Source: Methanolapillus ohkumae
GTDB lineage: Archaea > Halobacteriota > Methanosarcinia > Methanosarcinales > Methanosarcinaceae
Length of the DNA: 64,000 nucleotides
Direction of reading: 5' to 3'
NCBI RefSeq assembly: GCF_032594355.1
Contig: NZ_CP131061.1
Span: 1,426,001 to 1,490,000 of the forward strand
In this document: positions 28,636 through 38,113 of the stretch, piece by piece
Layout: each line of letters begins with the position of its first letter
Numbering within the stretch: position 1 is the first letter of the stretch
The notes under the pieces: generated by a model
The model's database searches: none
The model's input: the letters and a program-made list of their open reading frames with translations, nothing else
What the model was told of the DNA's origin: nothing
Translations under genes and position numbers: made by a program

Positions 28636-29910
28636 TTGAATTTTGATACATCCAAAGAACTCTATGAAACGGCAAAAACAATTATCCCAGGCGGTGTCAG
28701 CAGTCCGGTCCGCGCGATTAAGCCGTTTCCGTTTTATGTGGAGTCTGCCGACGGGTCCAAAATTTATGATGCGGATGGCAATGAATTTATTGATTATTGC
28801 ATGGCGTACGGCCCGGCAATTCTTGGGCATAACCACCCGGTCATCAAACAAGCGATTGTCCGGCAATTGGACAAAGGCTGGCTGTATGGAACACCGACCG
28901 AATTGGAAATTAATTTAGCGAAGCGAATTTCCTCTTTTTACCCCTCCGTTGAAATGATGCGTTTTGTGTCATCCGGCTCAGAAGCGACGATGAGCGCGAT
29001 TCGGCTGGCGCGCGGGTTTACTAAAAAGAACAAAATCATAAAAATCGAAGGCGGATTTCATGGCGCGCACGACGCGGTTTTGGTGAAAGCCGGCTCCGGC
29101 GCGACCACGCATGGCGAGCCGAATTCTCCGGGAATCCCAACCGATGTAACAAAAAATACGCTTCAAGTGCCGTACAATGACATTGAGGCGATGGCAAAAA
29201 TCATTGAGAAAAACAAAAATGATTTAGCGGCCGTCATTATTGAACCGGTTTTAGGAAACATCGGACCGGTTCTGCCGGAAAAAAATTATTTAAAAGAATT
29301 GCGTGCGCTCACGGCTGAAAATGATTGTTTATTGATTTTTGATGAAGTCATCACCGGTTTTCGATTGGCGCCGGGCGGTGCTCAAGAATACTATCAAATT
29401 AAACCGGACCTCACGACGCTTGGAAAAATTGCCGGCGGCGGCATGCCGGTGGGCGTTTTTGGCGGCCGAAAGGAAATATTGGAACTTATTTCCCCGAGCG
29501 GTCCCGTCTATCAAGCCGGAACGTTTTCCGGAAGTCCGTGTTCCATGGCGGCGGGAATTGCCGTTTTGGATTACATGAAGCAAAATCGTATTTGGGAAAC
29601 GCTCAATAAAAAAGGCGACGCTTTTAGAAAATCCCTGTCCGAAATTGTTGCGGACAAAAAACTCAATTATTATGTCAGCGGCATTGCGTCTTTATTTGTC
29701 GTGTTTTTCGGGGAAAAACCAACGAATTACCAAGAAGTTTTAAAGTGCGACGCCGCCGGTTATATGGAATTCTTCAAAAAAATGCTGGATGACGGAATCT
29801 TTTTGCCGCCGTCTCAATTTGAAACAAATTTTATTTCAACGGCACATACCGAAGAAGATTACGAAAAAACAATTGCGGCCTTTGAGAAAAATCTGCCGAA
29901 GAAGAAATAA
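28636..29910 (+). CDS. hemL: Glutamate-1-semialdehyde 2,1-aminomutase
   Basis: PLP/PMP-dependent enzyme that turns glutamate-1-semialdehyde into 5-aminolevulinate. The 424-residue protein shows IPGGVSSPVRAIKPFPFYVE, VSSGSEATMSAIRLARGFT, FDEVITGFRLAPGGAQEYY and the PLP lysine in TTLGKIAGGGMPVGVFGGRK. The start is a TTG at 28636, fixed by AAGGGGCGG in the 12-base gap after hemB. Class III aminotransferase fold, as in argD at the window start. Confidence 0.96.
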   Translation: MNFDTSKELYETAKTIIPGGVSSPVRAIKPFPFYVESADGSKIYDADGNEFIDYCMAYGPAILGHNHPVIKQAIVRQLDKGWLYGTPTELEINLAKRISSFYPSVEMMRFVSSGSEATMSAIRLARGFTKKNKIIKIEGGFHGAHDAVLVKAGSGATTHGEPNSPGIPTDVTKNTLQVPYNDIEAMAKIIEKNKNDLAAVIIEPVLGNIGPVLPEKNYLKELRALTAENDCLLIFDEVITGFRLAPGGAQEYYQIKPDLTTLGKIAGGGMPVGVFGGRKEILELISPSGPVYQAGTFSGSPCSMAAGIAVLDYMKQNRIWETLNKKGDAFRKSLSEIVADKKLNYYVSGIASLFVVFFGEKPTNYQEVLKCDAAGYMEFFKKMLDDGIFLPPSQFETNFISTAHTEEDYEKTIAAFEKNLPKKK

Positions 29911-30014
29911 TTCATAATAAATTGAAAAAATAACAATAATTAAAGTAATTAATTAAAAAATAATTTTCAATATTTTTCCTGACCCTTAATTTGAATCAAT
30001 ACACAAGGATTTTC

Positions 30015-30959
30015 ATGATGATTATCGGAACCCGCGGAAGTAATCTGGCTTTGGCTCAAACACGAAAAGTAGCTGGTTTGCTCAAAGAAAAAGGTTTTTT
30101 GACCACGGAAAAAATTATTAAAACGGATGGCGACCGCTTTGTCGACCGTCCGCTTTACCAAGTTTCCACCGGCGTTGGCGCATTTGTCCGGGAACTGGAT
30201 GACGCGATGGTGGAAGAAGGCATTGAAATCGCTGTTCATTCGATGAAAGATTTACCGACACTCCGCCCGCCGGAACTCATTACGGCCGCCGTTCTTGTGC
30301 GGGATTCTCCCTATGATGTATTGTTGACCAAAGAGGGACTCTCCATTGACGAGCTGCCAAAAAACGCGATGATCGGGACCAGCTCCATGCGGCGCCGCGC
30401 GCAGCTGTTGCGTTACCGTCCGGATTTGCGGGTGGAAGAACTTCGAGGAAATATCGACACCCGAATCCGAAAATTAAATGAAGGACAATATGACGGAATT
30501 CTTTTGGCGGAAGCGGGCCTTGAAAGAATGGGCTGGGACGATATTGTTCGGGTTCGTCTTCCGATTGATGATTTTTGCCCATCTCCCAATCAAGGAACGG
30601 TGGCCATTGTCGCTTTGGCAAACACGCCGGCGGTGGATGCCGTTGCGCTTTTGAATCACCGCCCGTCTCAAATTGAAACCCAAATTGAGCGGTTGGTTGT
30701 GAAAGATTTGGAGGGCGGCTGCACGACGCCGATTGGTGCGTACGCGAAATTTGAGCTGGACGGCAAAACAATCCGGGTGCGGGCGGAAGTTCTTTCTTGT
30801 GACGGAACCAAAAGCATCAAAGCGGACCAAAAAATTTCGGCGGACAATTGGAAGGCGGAGGCGGAACAGATGGGAAAAGAATTGGCGTCCTCCGGTGGAA
30901 AAATGCTTGCGGATGAAGCAGTTTGCTACATTCAACAACTTCGGAATCAAAAATTGTGA
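30015..30959 (+). CDS. hemC: Hydroxymethylbilane synthase (porphobilinogen deaminase)
   Basis: Polymerises four porphobilinogens to hydroxymethylbilane. The 314-residue protein begins MMIIGTRGSNLALAQT and shows HSMKDLPT, GTSSMRRRAQLLRYRPDL, ELRGNIDTRIRKL, and the dipyrromethane-binding Cys in LEGGCTTPIGAYA. AAGGA is six bases before the ATG at 30015. A TTG eight codons upstream is in frame but lacks a site. No hemD follows; uroporphyrinogen-III synthase must be elsewhere. Confidence 0.96.
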   Translation: MMIIGTRGSNLALAQTRKVAGLLKEKGFLTTEKIIKTDGDRFVDRPLYQVSTGVGAFVRELDDAMVEEGIEIAVHSMKDLPTLRPPELITAAVLVRDSPYDVLLTKEGLSIDELPKNAMIGTSSMRRRAQLLRYRPDLRVEELRGNIDTRIRKLNEGQYDGILLAEAGLERMGWDDIVRVRLPIDDFCPSPNQGTVAIVALANTPAVDAVALLNHRPSQIETQIERLVVKDLEGGCTTPIGAYAKFELDGKTIRVRAEVLSCDGTKSIKADQKISADNWKAEAEQMGKELASSGGKMLADEAVCYIQQLRNQKL

Positions 30960-30970
30960 GGCGAAGAATT

Positions 30971-31945
30971 TTGACATATTCAGTTGCGGGAATTACACTG
31001 CCCAACCCAACGCTTTTGGCCGCCGGTGTTTTAGGAACAACGGGCGCGTCGATGGTCCGCCAAATCAATAACGGCGCCGGCGGCGTTGTTACAAAATCGA
31101 TCGGACCGACCCCGGTTTTCGGACATTCGAATCCATCGATGATTGCTTTAGAACATGGTTTTATCAACGCGATGGGACTTCCGAATCCTTCTTTTGAGGA
31201 ATTTCGCGGCGAAATTTCGTTTGTAAAAAGCAAAACCAAAGCACCAGTGGTGGCCAGCATTTTTGGTGGAGATTCTTCGGATTTTGTCAAGGTCGCAAAA
31301 GGACTTTTGCCGTCAATGCCCGATGCTTTTGAACTGAATTTAAGCTGCCCGCATGCGAAAGGATATGGTGCGGATATCGGCAGCCGGCCGGAACATGTGC
31401 GCGAAATTATGGCGGCGGTAAAGAATGCTGTAAAGGATGCGGCTCAGCCGATTCCGGTGTGGGTGAAATTAACACCCAATGTGGCAAACATTAAAGAAAT
31501 CGGTCTTGCGGCACAGGAAGGCGGGGCGGACGCGGTGGTGGCGATAAATACAATTCGGGCGATGGCCATTGATATCCATTCCGGCTGGCCGGTTTTAGGA
31601 AACCGTTCGGGCGGTCTTTCGGGACCCGCCATAAAACCGGTTGCGATTAAATGTGTTTATGATTTGTATGAAGCGTTGGACATTCCGGTGATTGGAGTCG
31701 GCGGCATTTCCAAATGGGAAGACATGATTGAAATGATGATGGCGGGTGCGTCCGCCGTTCAAATCGGCTCGGCGGTTTATGAAAATGATTTTGTATTCCG
31801 AGATGTTTGGGCGGGTGCCGAGCGGTTTATGAAAGAGAAAGGATGGGATGTATCGGAAATTATCGGGCTGAGCCATACGAAAAAACCGGCAAACGCCAAA
31901 AAACAAGAATCCAGCTGTGGTTCTTGCGCCGGAGGAAAAAAATAA
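30971..31945 (+). CDS. pyrD: Dihydroorotate dehydrogenase, class 1B catalytic subunit
   Basis: FMN enzyme oxidising dihydroorotate to orotate in pyrimidine synthesis. Family marks are PNPTLLAAGVLGTTGASMVR, ELNLSCPHAKGYG, AINTIRAMAIDIHSGWPVLG, GRSGGLSGPAIKP-like NRSGGLSGPAIKPVAIK, and VIGVGGISKWEDMIEMMMAG (phosphate-binding). The likely start is TTG 30971 behind GAGGCG, 11 bases after hemC. The stop TAA shares its last A with the ATG of pyrK, so the two subunits are translationally coupled. The tail SSCGSCAGGKK is cysteine-rich and unusual; its role is unknown. Confidence 0.94.
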   Translation: MTYSVAGITLPNPTLLAAGVLGTTGASMVRQINNGAGGVVTKSIGPTPVFGHSNPSMIALEHGFINAMGLPNPSFEEFRGEISFVKSKTKAPVVASIFGGDSSDFVKVAKGLLPSMPDAFELNLSCPHAKGYGADIGSRPEHVREIMAAVKNAVKDAAQPIPVWVKLTPNVANIKEIGLAAQEGGADAVVAINTIRAMAIDIHSGWPVLGNRSGGLSGPAIKPVAIKCVYDLYEALDIPVIGVGGISKWEDMIEMMMAGASAVQIGSAVYENDFVFRDVWAGAERFMKEKGWDVSEIIGLSHTKKPANAKKQESSCGSCAGGKK

Positions 31946-32763
31946 TGGACAACTGTAATTGTTTTTCAAATTTTACGGGGCGCCCGAAAAACGCCAAAAT
32001 CGTGAAAATAATCGATGAGGCCAAAAATAAAAAGCGGACTCTTCTTTTTGATTCCGTTTTTGCGGGAATGACCCCCGGACAATTCTCCATGGTTTGGATT
32101 CGGGGAACGGATGAAATCCCTCTTGGATGTTCCCATTTAAACGGCGTGACGTTTCAAGTGGTGGGAGATGCAACAACCACCCTTTTTGAATTAAAAACCG
32201 GGGATTCGGTCGGCTTACGTGGTCCTTTCGGCCGTGGATTTTCAATCCCGAATGAGTTGGAAAATATATTAATTGTTGCCGGCGGAATCGGCGCAGCGCC
32301 GTTGGCACCACTTGCGGAAGCGGCCAAAGAAGCCGGTGCCCGTGTGACAACTCTTTTGGGCGCAAAAAGTGCGGATGATTTGATTTTTGAAAACCGGATG
32401 AAGAAGGCGGGGGAAGTTTATTTAACCACCGACGACGGCTCCTTGGGACGAAAAGGATTTGTCACATCCGTTTTATCGGAAATGGATTTGGAAAATTATT
32501 CCAAAATTTATGTCTGCGGTCCTGAAATGATGATGAAATTCGTGATGGATATTTTGATTCAAAAAAATGCGGTGGAAAAATCCGAATTTTCCATGGAACG
32601 GTATTTCAAATGCGGAATCGGTGTTTGCGGTGCCTGCTGCCTGGATGAGACGGGTGTTCGCGTCTGTAAAGACGGACCGGTTTTTCCGGGAACGGTTCTT
32701 TTGAACTCGGAATTTGGAAAACATCATCGAGACGCGTCCGGCAAAAAAATCAAATACGGATAA
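31945..32763 (+). CDS. pyrK: Dihydroorotate dehydrogenase electron-transfer subunit
   Basis: A 272-residue FAD/[2Fe-2S] subunit that passes electrons from PyrD to NAD+ or another acceptor. It has a flavin-binding barrel (PGQFSMVWIRGTDEIPLGCS), LRGPFGRGF, a nucleotide-binding fold (ILIVAGGIGAAPLAPLAEAA), and the terminal cluster ligands in FKCGIGVCGACCLDE and VCKDGPVF. It overlaps pyrD by one base. A cysteine-rich N-terminus (MDNCNCFSNFTG) is an addition to the usual form. Confidence 0.94.
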   Translation: MDNCNCFSNFTGRPKNAKIVKIIDEAKNKKRTLLFDSVFAGMTPGQFSMVWIRGTDEIPLGCSHLNGVTFQVVGDATTTLFELKTGDSVGLRGPFGRGFSIPNELENILIVAGGIGAAPLAPLAEAAKEAGARVTTLLGAKSADDLIFENRMKKAGEVYLTTDDGSLGRKGFVTSVLSEMDLENYSKIYVCGPEMMMKFVMDILIQKNAVEKSEFSMERYFKCGIGVCGACCLDETGVRVCKDGPVFPGTVLLNSEFGKHHRDASGKKIKYG

Positions 32764-32961
32764 AAATCAAAACCGGATAAAAATCAAAACCGGATAAAAA
32801 TCAAAACCGGATAAAAAACAAAACCAGATCGGAAATAAAACCGGTATTTTTCAATGAGACTGGCATAAGTTTTGAATTTTTTTGGAAGATTTATTAAAAT
32901 ACTTTTTTACTTTCACCCTGCTTGCCGGACCTTTATATTCTTTTTTTTCGTAAAGAGCGGT
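32761..32961. repeat. 17-bp tandem repeat after pyrK, then AT-rich spacer
   Basis: The unit ATAAAAATCAAAACCGG is repeated about three and a half times from the pyrK stop codon to about 32825, with a degenerate last copy. The remainder leads to the MutS-like gene, and no other content is seen. Confidence 0.75.
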
Positions 32962-35235
32962 ATGATCACGGAACCGAAACAAATGTCTTTTGTTTCTTCA
33001 ATTCAGACTTCTCATCCGAAAGACAATCCGGAGAATGAAATGGTTTCATCTCTTCATTTGCGGGACATTGCGGGAATCGGGCCGATTCTTGAAAAACGGT
33101 TGATAACTCATTTTAAAAGTGAAGAAAAGGCGCTTTTTGTTCTTTTAAAAGGGGAAATCCGAGAACTTTGTTTGGTTGAAGGAATGACAAAAAAAGCAGC
33201 GCAGTCGCTGATTTCCAATGTTGTCAAAAGTCAAACAGGTATTTGCGCCGGGGATTTCTTAAAAACGAAGGAAGCTGAATCGTTGTATTTAGGCATTTTA
33301 AAGATTTTGAAAAAATATTGCCACACGGCTTATGCGTCGGATTACATGGACCTGTTCATCCCGTACCCGAAACAAAAATCGAATCGAAGGGAAGAGGTTT
33401 CTGCCAATATTCAAAGTCACATGGACTTGATTCATTCGTTTTCCGAGGATGAAATCGAATTGATTTCAAATTTATTGTCTCAAATCACTCCCGCAAGAAC
33501 CGCTGCTGCCGCAAAAATTAAAGATAAAGTCATTTTAACATTTACCGAAAAAACATATTTGTCCGCCAAGGAAAAATTCGGCAAAAATCTGGCGGTTCAT
33601 TGGGTTTTGGATCCGCAGGAAGCCGCGGATTTGTTGAGCGCGTATCCGTCTGTAATTTTGTTTGAGTTTCCGGAATTCGATATTCCGGACGGTTATGAAT
33701 ATTTCCGAAATTTTGAGAATTTAACATTGGAGCAGATTGTTCCGGAAATTGCGCTGGACTTTTTCATTCAAAATCAAAAATCGATTTTGGCTTCATTAAA
33801 ATTAGCGGAAATTATGGCGGCGGGAACTTTGGGCGGCGTTTACTCCAAAATGACGGCGGAGGCCGCTTTGTCCCTTCGGACTCTTGTGTCAAAAATCGAT
33901 GCGTCCGGAAATTTTGCGGCCGGGTTTGACCCGGAATCCGACCGGCTGAATTTGATTTTAAAAAATTGCGAGGAGATTTTTTTAAAATCGGCCGGCACGT
34001 TGTCCTCTAAAATCGAACAGTCGTTGTCGTCTTCGACGCTGACTTTGGATGGCGCTCAAATGATGAAAGTGATGTCCGGCATTGATTTAAAAGAGATTGT
34101 TTTTGAAAAAGTATCGAAAAACTGCCGGGGATTTTTTGCGGAAAGTTTAGCGGAAATATCGGAAAAATTAGCGTTGAAAAAAGATGAGGACATGCTTCTT
34201 TGGGATGTTTTTGGGGATGAGATTTCCTGCCCGGTTCAAATTCAGCCGGATGTTTTGTCTCGATTTAAGAAACATATTTCTTCAAAAATTACCGAGCGGA
34301 ATCATTCTCACAAAAAATCTTTGTCAAAAGAATTGGCCGGACAAAAAGAGATGTGTGAATCATTAATTACCGCTTGTTTGGAATCGGATGTTTGGTTTTC
34401 GGTGGCGGCCTTTGCTTTGGCGCATGAGATGACATTTCCAAAATGGGAAGAAAGAGATGAAAAGGAGAGCAGAGGCGGCAAAGAAGGTAAAAGCGGCAGA
34501 GAAAATGGAAGCGGCAAAGGGGACAAAAATTTGTCATTTTCGATGGATGCCGGCAAAAATTTGTTTTTGTCTCAAAAATATGGTTTGTCTCATGTTGTTC
34601 CTGTTTCGTATGCGACAAATTCCGTGACAATTTTAAGCGGAGTGAATTCGGGCGGAAAAACATCGCTTTTGGAACTTTTGGGTCAATGTTTTATTTTGGC
34701 GCACATGGGGTTCCCGGTGCCGGCTCAATCCTTTTCCATGTCGTCCTTGGATGAGTTTTACTACTTCGGAAAATCCAAAGGAACGCTGGATGCCGGCGCT
34801 TTTGAGACAACGCTTCGGAATTTTGCGGCAGTTTTTAAAACAAAAAAACCTGAAAGAGAAAAGGCAGGTTTGACTTTTGATAAATACGAAAAGAAAAAAG
34901 CGGTTTTTGCCGATGAATTGGAAGCCATTACCGAGCCTGGGGCTTCCGCGAAAATCATCGCGGGACTTTTGGAAGCGTTTTGTGCCGACGGAAACGCTCT
35001 TTCCCTTTTTGTATCCCATTTGGCGGAACCGATCATGAAAAATTGTTCCATTCCGGTTCAAGTCGATGGAATCGAAGCCAAGGGCTTAGATGAAAATTTG
35101 AATTTGGTCGTGGACCGAAATCCCGTGAAAAATCATATCGCAAAAAGCACACCGGAATTGATTGTGGAAAAGTTGTTCTTATCGGCATCAGGAGAAGATG
35201 CGGCATTTTATGAAAAATTAAAAGCCAAATTTTAA
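32962..35235 (+). CDS. MutS-family ATPase with N-terminal helix-hairpin-helix
   Basis: A 757-residue archaeal MutS homologue. Near the N-terminus is an HhH motif (LRDIAGIGPILEKRLITHF); the middle is a helical MutS-like core. The ATPase has Walker A ILSGVNSGGKTSLLELLGQC at about residue 560, the SFSMSSLDEFYYFGKSKGTL loop, and a Walker B-like AVFADELEAITEPGASAKII. It lacks the mismatch-recognition N-terminal domain of MutS1, and no Smr domain is seen at the end. It is nearer to the MutS2/MutS5 type; a role in recombination or branched-DNA handling is inference. A Gly/Lys/Glu-rich insert lies before the ATPase (about 495-520). The start at 32962 is a judgement. Confidence 0.82.
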   Translation: MITEPKQMSFVSSIQTSHPKDNPENEMVSSLHLRDIAGIGPILEKRLITHFKSEEKALFVLLKGEIRELCLVEGMTKKAAQSLISNVVKSQTGICAGDFLKTKEAESLYLGILKILKKYCHTAYASDYMDLFIPYPKQKSNRREEVSANIQSHMDLIHSFSEDEIELISNLLSQITPARTAAAAKIKDKVILTFTEKTYLSAKEKFGKNLAVHWVLDPQEAADLLSAYPSVILFEFPEFDIPDGYEYFRNFENLTLEQIVPEIALDFFIQNQKSILASLKLAEIMAAGTLGGVYSKMTAEAALSLRTLVSKIDASGNFAAGFDPESDRLNLILKNCEEIFLKSAGTLSSKIEQSLSSSTLTLDGAQMMKVMSGIDLKEIVFEKVSKNCRGFFAESLAEISEKLALKKDEDMLLWDVFGDEISCPVQIQPDVLSRFKKHISSKITERNHSHKKSLSKELAGQKEMCESLITACLESDVWFSVAAFALAHEMTFPKWEERDEKESRGGKEGKSGRENGSGKGDKNLSFSMDAGKNLFLSQKYGLSHVVPVSYATNSVTILSGVNSGGKTSLLELLGQCFILAHMGFPVPAQSFSMSSLDEFYYFGKSKGTLDAGAFETTLRNFAAVFKTKKPEREKAGLTFDKYEKKKAVFADELEAITEPGASAKIIAGLLEAFCADGNALSLFVSHLAEPIMKNCSIPVQVDGIEAKGLDENLNLVVDRNPVKNHIAKSTPELIVEKLFLSASGEDAAFYEKLKAKF

Positions 35236-35274
35236 AATTTAAAATTTAAAGTTTTTTAATTTTAATTTTTGGAC

Positions 35275-35482
35275 TGCCGTGTCTGTTTATGGTTTTAGTT
35301 TGCCGCGTCTGTTTATGGTTTTAGTTTGCTGCAACTGATTCTGATTTTAGCTTGCTGCAACTGATTCTGATTTTAGCTTGCTGCAACTGATTCTGATTTT
35401 AGCTTGCTGCAATTGTTTACTGTATAATATCTATCCATAATTACAATCCGAGAAATTCGGACGCGCGTGCGCGTCCGAATTT
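35275..35482 (+). repeat. Repeat-plus-hairpin element, copy B
   Basis: Five units of exactly 26 bases begin at 35275, 35301, 35327, 35353 and 35379, the last three identical (TGCTGCAACTGATTCTGATT then TTAGCT), plus a partial sixth. After the linker ATATCTATCCATAATTACAA comes a perfect hairpin: AAATTCGGACGCG (35453-35465), loop CGTG, CGCGTCCGAATTT (35470-35482). The 26-base period rules out a repeat kept by a reading frame. Confidence 0.8.
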
Positions 35483-35544
35483 TTGGGAGGGTTTTCTTGG
35501 ATTGGGAAAATAGTTATTGTGTTTTTGTGTTTTGTTCCATTCTT

Positions 35545-35635
35545 AAAATACCGCCTCCGTGTTTCGAATAAAATTTTAAAAATCCGTACCATGTTCTTCT
35601 CAAATGCCGCCGCCGCAAAAAAATCCTGCTGTCCG
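35545..35635 (-). repeat. Degenerate dispersed-element copy g (weak)
   Basis: AATTTTAAAAATCCGTACCA and AATGCCGCCGCCGCAAAAAA echo the tail and GC edge of copies a and d in minus orientation, but the central CGCGCGTTATGGC is lost. Listed as a possible decayed copy only. Confidence 0.3.
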
Positions 35636-35700
35636 GACTTAATAAAGAATCAGACAAAAGAAAAGAAAGAAAAAAAAGAATTTAAAAAAAGAATAAAAAA

Positions 35701-35718
35701 GAAAGCGGTGAAGCTTTC
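35701..35718. terminator. Hairpin at 3' end of glycosyltransferase gene
   Basis: GAAAGC-GGTGAA-GCTTTC, extended by an A-T pair and flanked by A- and T-rich runs, lies 12 bases past the stop of the minus-strand glycosyltransferase gene. Confidence 0.5.
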
Positions 35719-35729
35719 TCATTAAATTT

Positions 35730-36704
35730 TTAGAATTTATCGTATTCCTGTTCGGTTTGTTTTCGGTTGGCTTTGATCGCTTTTAATGTTTTGCGGTGCA
35801 AGGTGGCGTTGATGTCTGCGACAAATCCGGCAACAAGAAGCATGATTGCAACAAACATAAACCATCCGGTTCCCATCAAAAGCAGGTCGTTTTCCACATA
35901 AAACGCGTAGCCGGCGATAATGGCGGTAACAGCCGTGAAAAATACGGACCAAATGCCGAAAAAGAAAATCGGATTGTAAAAGCGGGAATATTTGTAAACG
36001 GCGGTGCTGATCCGGTATCCGTCTTTGACCGGATTTAATTTGGTGGCCACTTCTTTTTGCCGGGGAAGATACGTAATCGGAACCTCTATCAAGCGCTGCT
36101 CTTTCATTAAACACTCAACCGTCAACTCGGTTTCAATGACAAAACCGTTTTGTTTTAAATCTAATTCACGAATCGCCTCGCGGGTGAACGCACGGTAGCC
36201 GGTTAAAATATCATACAAGTCGGCATTAAAAGCGCGGCGGAAAATCCAATTCATTAACTGGTTTCCAAACAAATTGACCGGCTTAAACGCGTTTTTGGTC
36301 CGGCCGGCAATCCGATCACCGGCGACGTGATCGGCTTTTCCTTCCAAAACCGGATTTAACAGCAAATAAATTTCAGATGGAAGCTCGGTGCCATCCCCGT
36401 CAATCATCACAATATATTTTTCGTGGATCATGGAAAACGCCTGAATCATCGCCTGGCCTTTTCCTTTTCCGCTTTGAACAACCACACGGGCGCCGGCGTC
36501 TTGCGCAACTTCCCGGGTTTTGTCTTTACTGTTTCCATCCATGACCAAAATGTTGTTGAATCCTTCTTCTTTAAAGCCGCCTATCACTTCTTTGATGGCG
36601 GCTTCCTCATTTAAAACCGGAATAAAAATACAAACATCATTTTTGTCAAAAATCAGATTGTTCTTTTCAGAAATTCTCTCAGAATTATTTTTTTTCGATG
36701 GCAT
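35730..36704 (-). CDS. GT2 glycosyltransferase with C-terminal membrane helices, AglJ-like
   Basis: A 324-residue dolichyl-phosphate sugar transferase-like protein. The GT-A domain shows CIFIPVLNEEAAIKEVI, ILVMDGNSKDKTREVA, YIVMIDGDGTELPSEIYLLL (acidic metal site) and DILTGYRAFTREAIRELDLK. Two C-terminal membrane helices follow (IFFFGIWSVFFTAVTAIIAG; GTGWFMFVAIMLLVAGFVAD). This layout resembles AglJ, which puts the first sugar on dolichol phosphate for archaeal N-glycosylation, but other dolichol-linked roles are possible. ATG at 36704 is preferred to a GTG three codons earlier. Confidence 0.8.
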   Translation of the reverse strand: MPSKKNNSERISEKNNLIFDKNDVCIFIPVLNEEAAIKEVIGGFKEEGFNNILVMDGNSKDKTREVAQDAGARVVVQSGKGKGQAMIQAFSMIHEKYIVMIDGDGTELPSEIYLLLNPVLEGKADHVAGDRIAGRTKNAFKPVNLFGNQLMNWIFRRAFNADLYDILTGYRAFTREAIRELDLKQNGFVIETELTVECLMKEQRLIEVPITYLPRQKEVATKLNPVKDGYRISTAVYKYSRFYNPIFFFGIWSVFFTAVTAIIAGYAFYVENDLLLMGTGWFMFVAIMLLVAGFVADINATLHRKTLKAIKANRKQTEQEYDKF

Positions 36705-37023
36705 AAAAATCACTAAAATTACTCAAATGATAAATGCAACTTTTAAAAATTTAAATATTACAACAATTACAACAACAATTCAACGACAATTACAACAATA
36801 ATTCAGCAACTTACCAATGGCAGATATTAATAAAAATATTTCGATAAAAACAACGTGTAATCGTAACAACAAAAGTTACATATTATCAAAAAAATATTAT
36901 ATTGTATAAAAAGGTATTGAATTTATTCCATCTTTTTATACAAATGACCATTTGAAAATTAAAAAAATAAAAATGATTCAAAAATGATTCAAAAACGAAT
37001 CACGAACGGATCATTTTTGAATT
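36705..37023. other. AT-rich spacer between tbp and glycosyltransferase gene
   Basis: It contains short ACAATTACAACAACAATTCA repeats (about 36755-36805), a run of TATATTGTATAA near 36898, and duplicated AAAAATGATTCAAAAATGAT close to the tbp stop. The glycosyltransferase promoter is expected at the left end. No gene is seen. Confidence 0.45.
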
Positions 37024-37575
37024 TTACAAAAGCCCCATGTTATCGAGTTGTTCGCGAACAACTTCAACGCCGCGCTCGCAATCTTTGGGAGATTTTCCGC
37101 CAGTAACGACAAGCTTTCCGGAACTGAAAATTAAAACGACGACTTTAGGGTCATTGATTCTGTACACAAGTCCCGGGAACTGTTCCGGCTCGTATTCGAT
37201 ATTTTCAAGACCCAATCCGATTGCGATTGCGTTTAAATTTAAAACAGTTTTTAAGTCGGCGGACGCGACGATGTTTTGGACGGAAATTTCCGGCTTTGCA
37301 AGAGTTGCGATTCCGATTCCGTTTAATTTTTTAGCCATGTTTCCAATGACGGTGTGAACGTCTTCGACATTTTTCGCGCCGGTACAAACGACTTTTCCGG
37401 ATGTAAAAACCAGGAAAGCCGCCTTCGGATCGGAAACACGATAAACGAGTCCCGGGAATTTTTGTTTGTTGTATTCGGCGGTTTGGAATTTCTCAACAAT
37501 TAAGTTTAAGTCAAATTCATTCGCAAGCTTCGTCGATGCGACGACATTTTCAATTTTAATATTAGATTCGCTCAT
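37024..37575 (-). CDS. tbp: TATA-box-binding protein
   Basis: General transcription factor that binds archaeal TATA boxes and recruits TFB. The 183-residue protein is the two-fold repeat saddle: repeat 1 has KFPGLVYRVSDPKAAFLVFT and SGKVVCTGAKNVEDV, repeat 2 has QFPGLVYRINDPKVVVLIFS and SGKLVVTGGKSPKDCERGVE. The start is set at MSESNIKIENVVASTKLA (37575) by family length. A 500-base AT-rich, repeat-containing upstream region suggests a long leader or distant promoter. Confidence 0.97.
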   Translation of the reverse strand: MSESNIKIENVVASTKLANEFDLNLIVEKFQTAEYNKQKFPGLVYRVSDPKAAFLVFTSGKVVCTGAKNVEDVHTVIGNMAKKLNGIGIATLAKPEISVQNIVASADLKTVLNLNAIAIGLGLENIEYEPEQFPGLVYRINDPKVVVLIFSSGKLVVTGGKSPKDCERGVEVVREQLDNMGLL

Positions 37576-38113
37576 AAGGATACGACCGTTCAATCATTTT
37601 TAAATAAATTTATAAAATGCATAATATTGATAAATCTACAAATACAAAAAATAAATTCCAAATAATAATTTTAAAATAACTAATTTTAAAATAATTAATT
37701 CAAACAATTAATTTCAAACAATTAATTTTAAAATAACTAATTTTAAAATAATTAATTCAAACAATTAATATTAAATTAATTTACATTAAAATAATTAATT
37801 CTCCCGATATATAATATATCAAAGAGTGGCAAGGTTTTGCCGAAAATAAAAATCACAACAGTAATTCATATTTTTGCGGTGCACATGTAAATGTTTCACC
37901 ACCTATATAAAGGTGTATATAAAATTTATATACTTTTTATACATTTTGCCTCTCTTTTTGGGAAGTTGCACAAATCCAGCCGCATTCTTTTAAATTTATT
38001 TTTAAATATTTTTAAATATTTTTAAATATTTTTAACGGTTCCGAATTTTCGGTTTTCATTGGTTTGAAATCATTTTTAAATCTTTTAAATAGGAGAAGCC
38101 CCTTCTTTTCTTC
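37576..38113. repeat. Divergent tbp/orphan spacer with duplicated AT repeats
   Basis: A segment containing AATAACTAATTTTAAAATAA then TTAATTCAAACAATTAAT occurs twice between about 37675 and 37770. Further right, TTTTTAAATATTTTTAAATA runs repeat four times (about 37995-38035). Promoter-like sites are GATATATAATATATC (37807) and the TATA/inverted repeat at 37900. Confidence 0.6.
37900..37915. promoter_or_regulatory. TATA box embedded in an inverted repeat
   Basis: CACCT-ATATAA-AGGTG is a perfect 5-bp inverted repeat whose centre is a TATA-like core. It is followed by GTATATAAAATTTATATAC. It is suited to drive the gene at 38114 and to be occluded by a dimeric regulator; this is inference. Confidence 0.35.
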
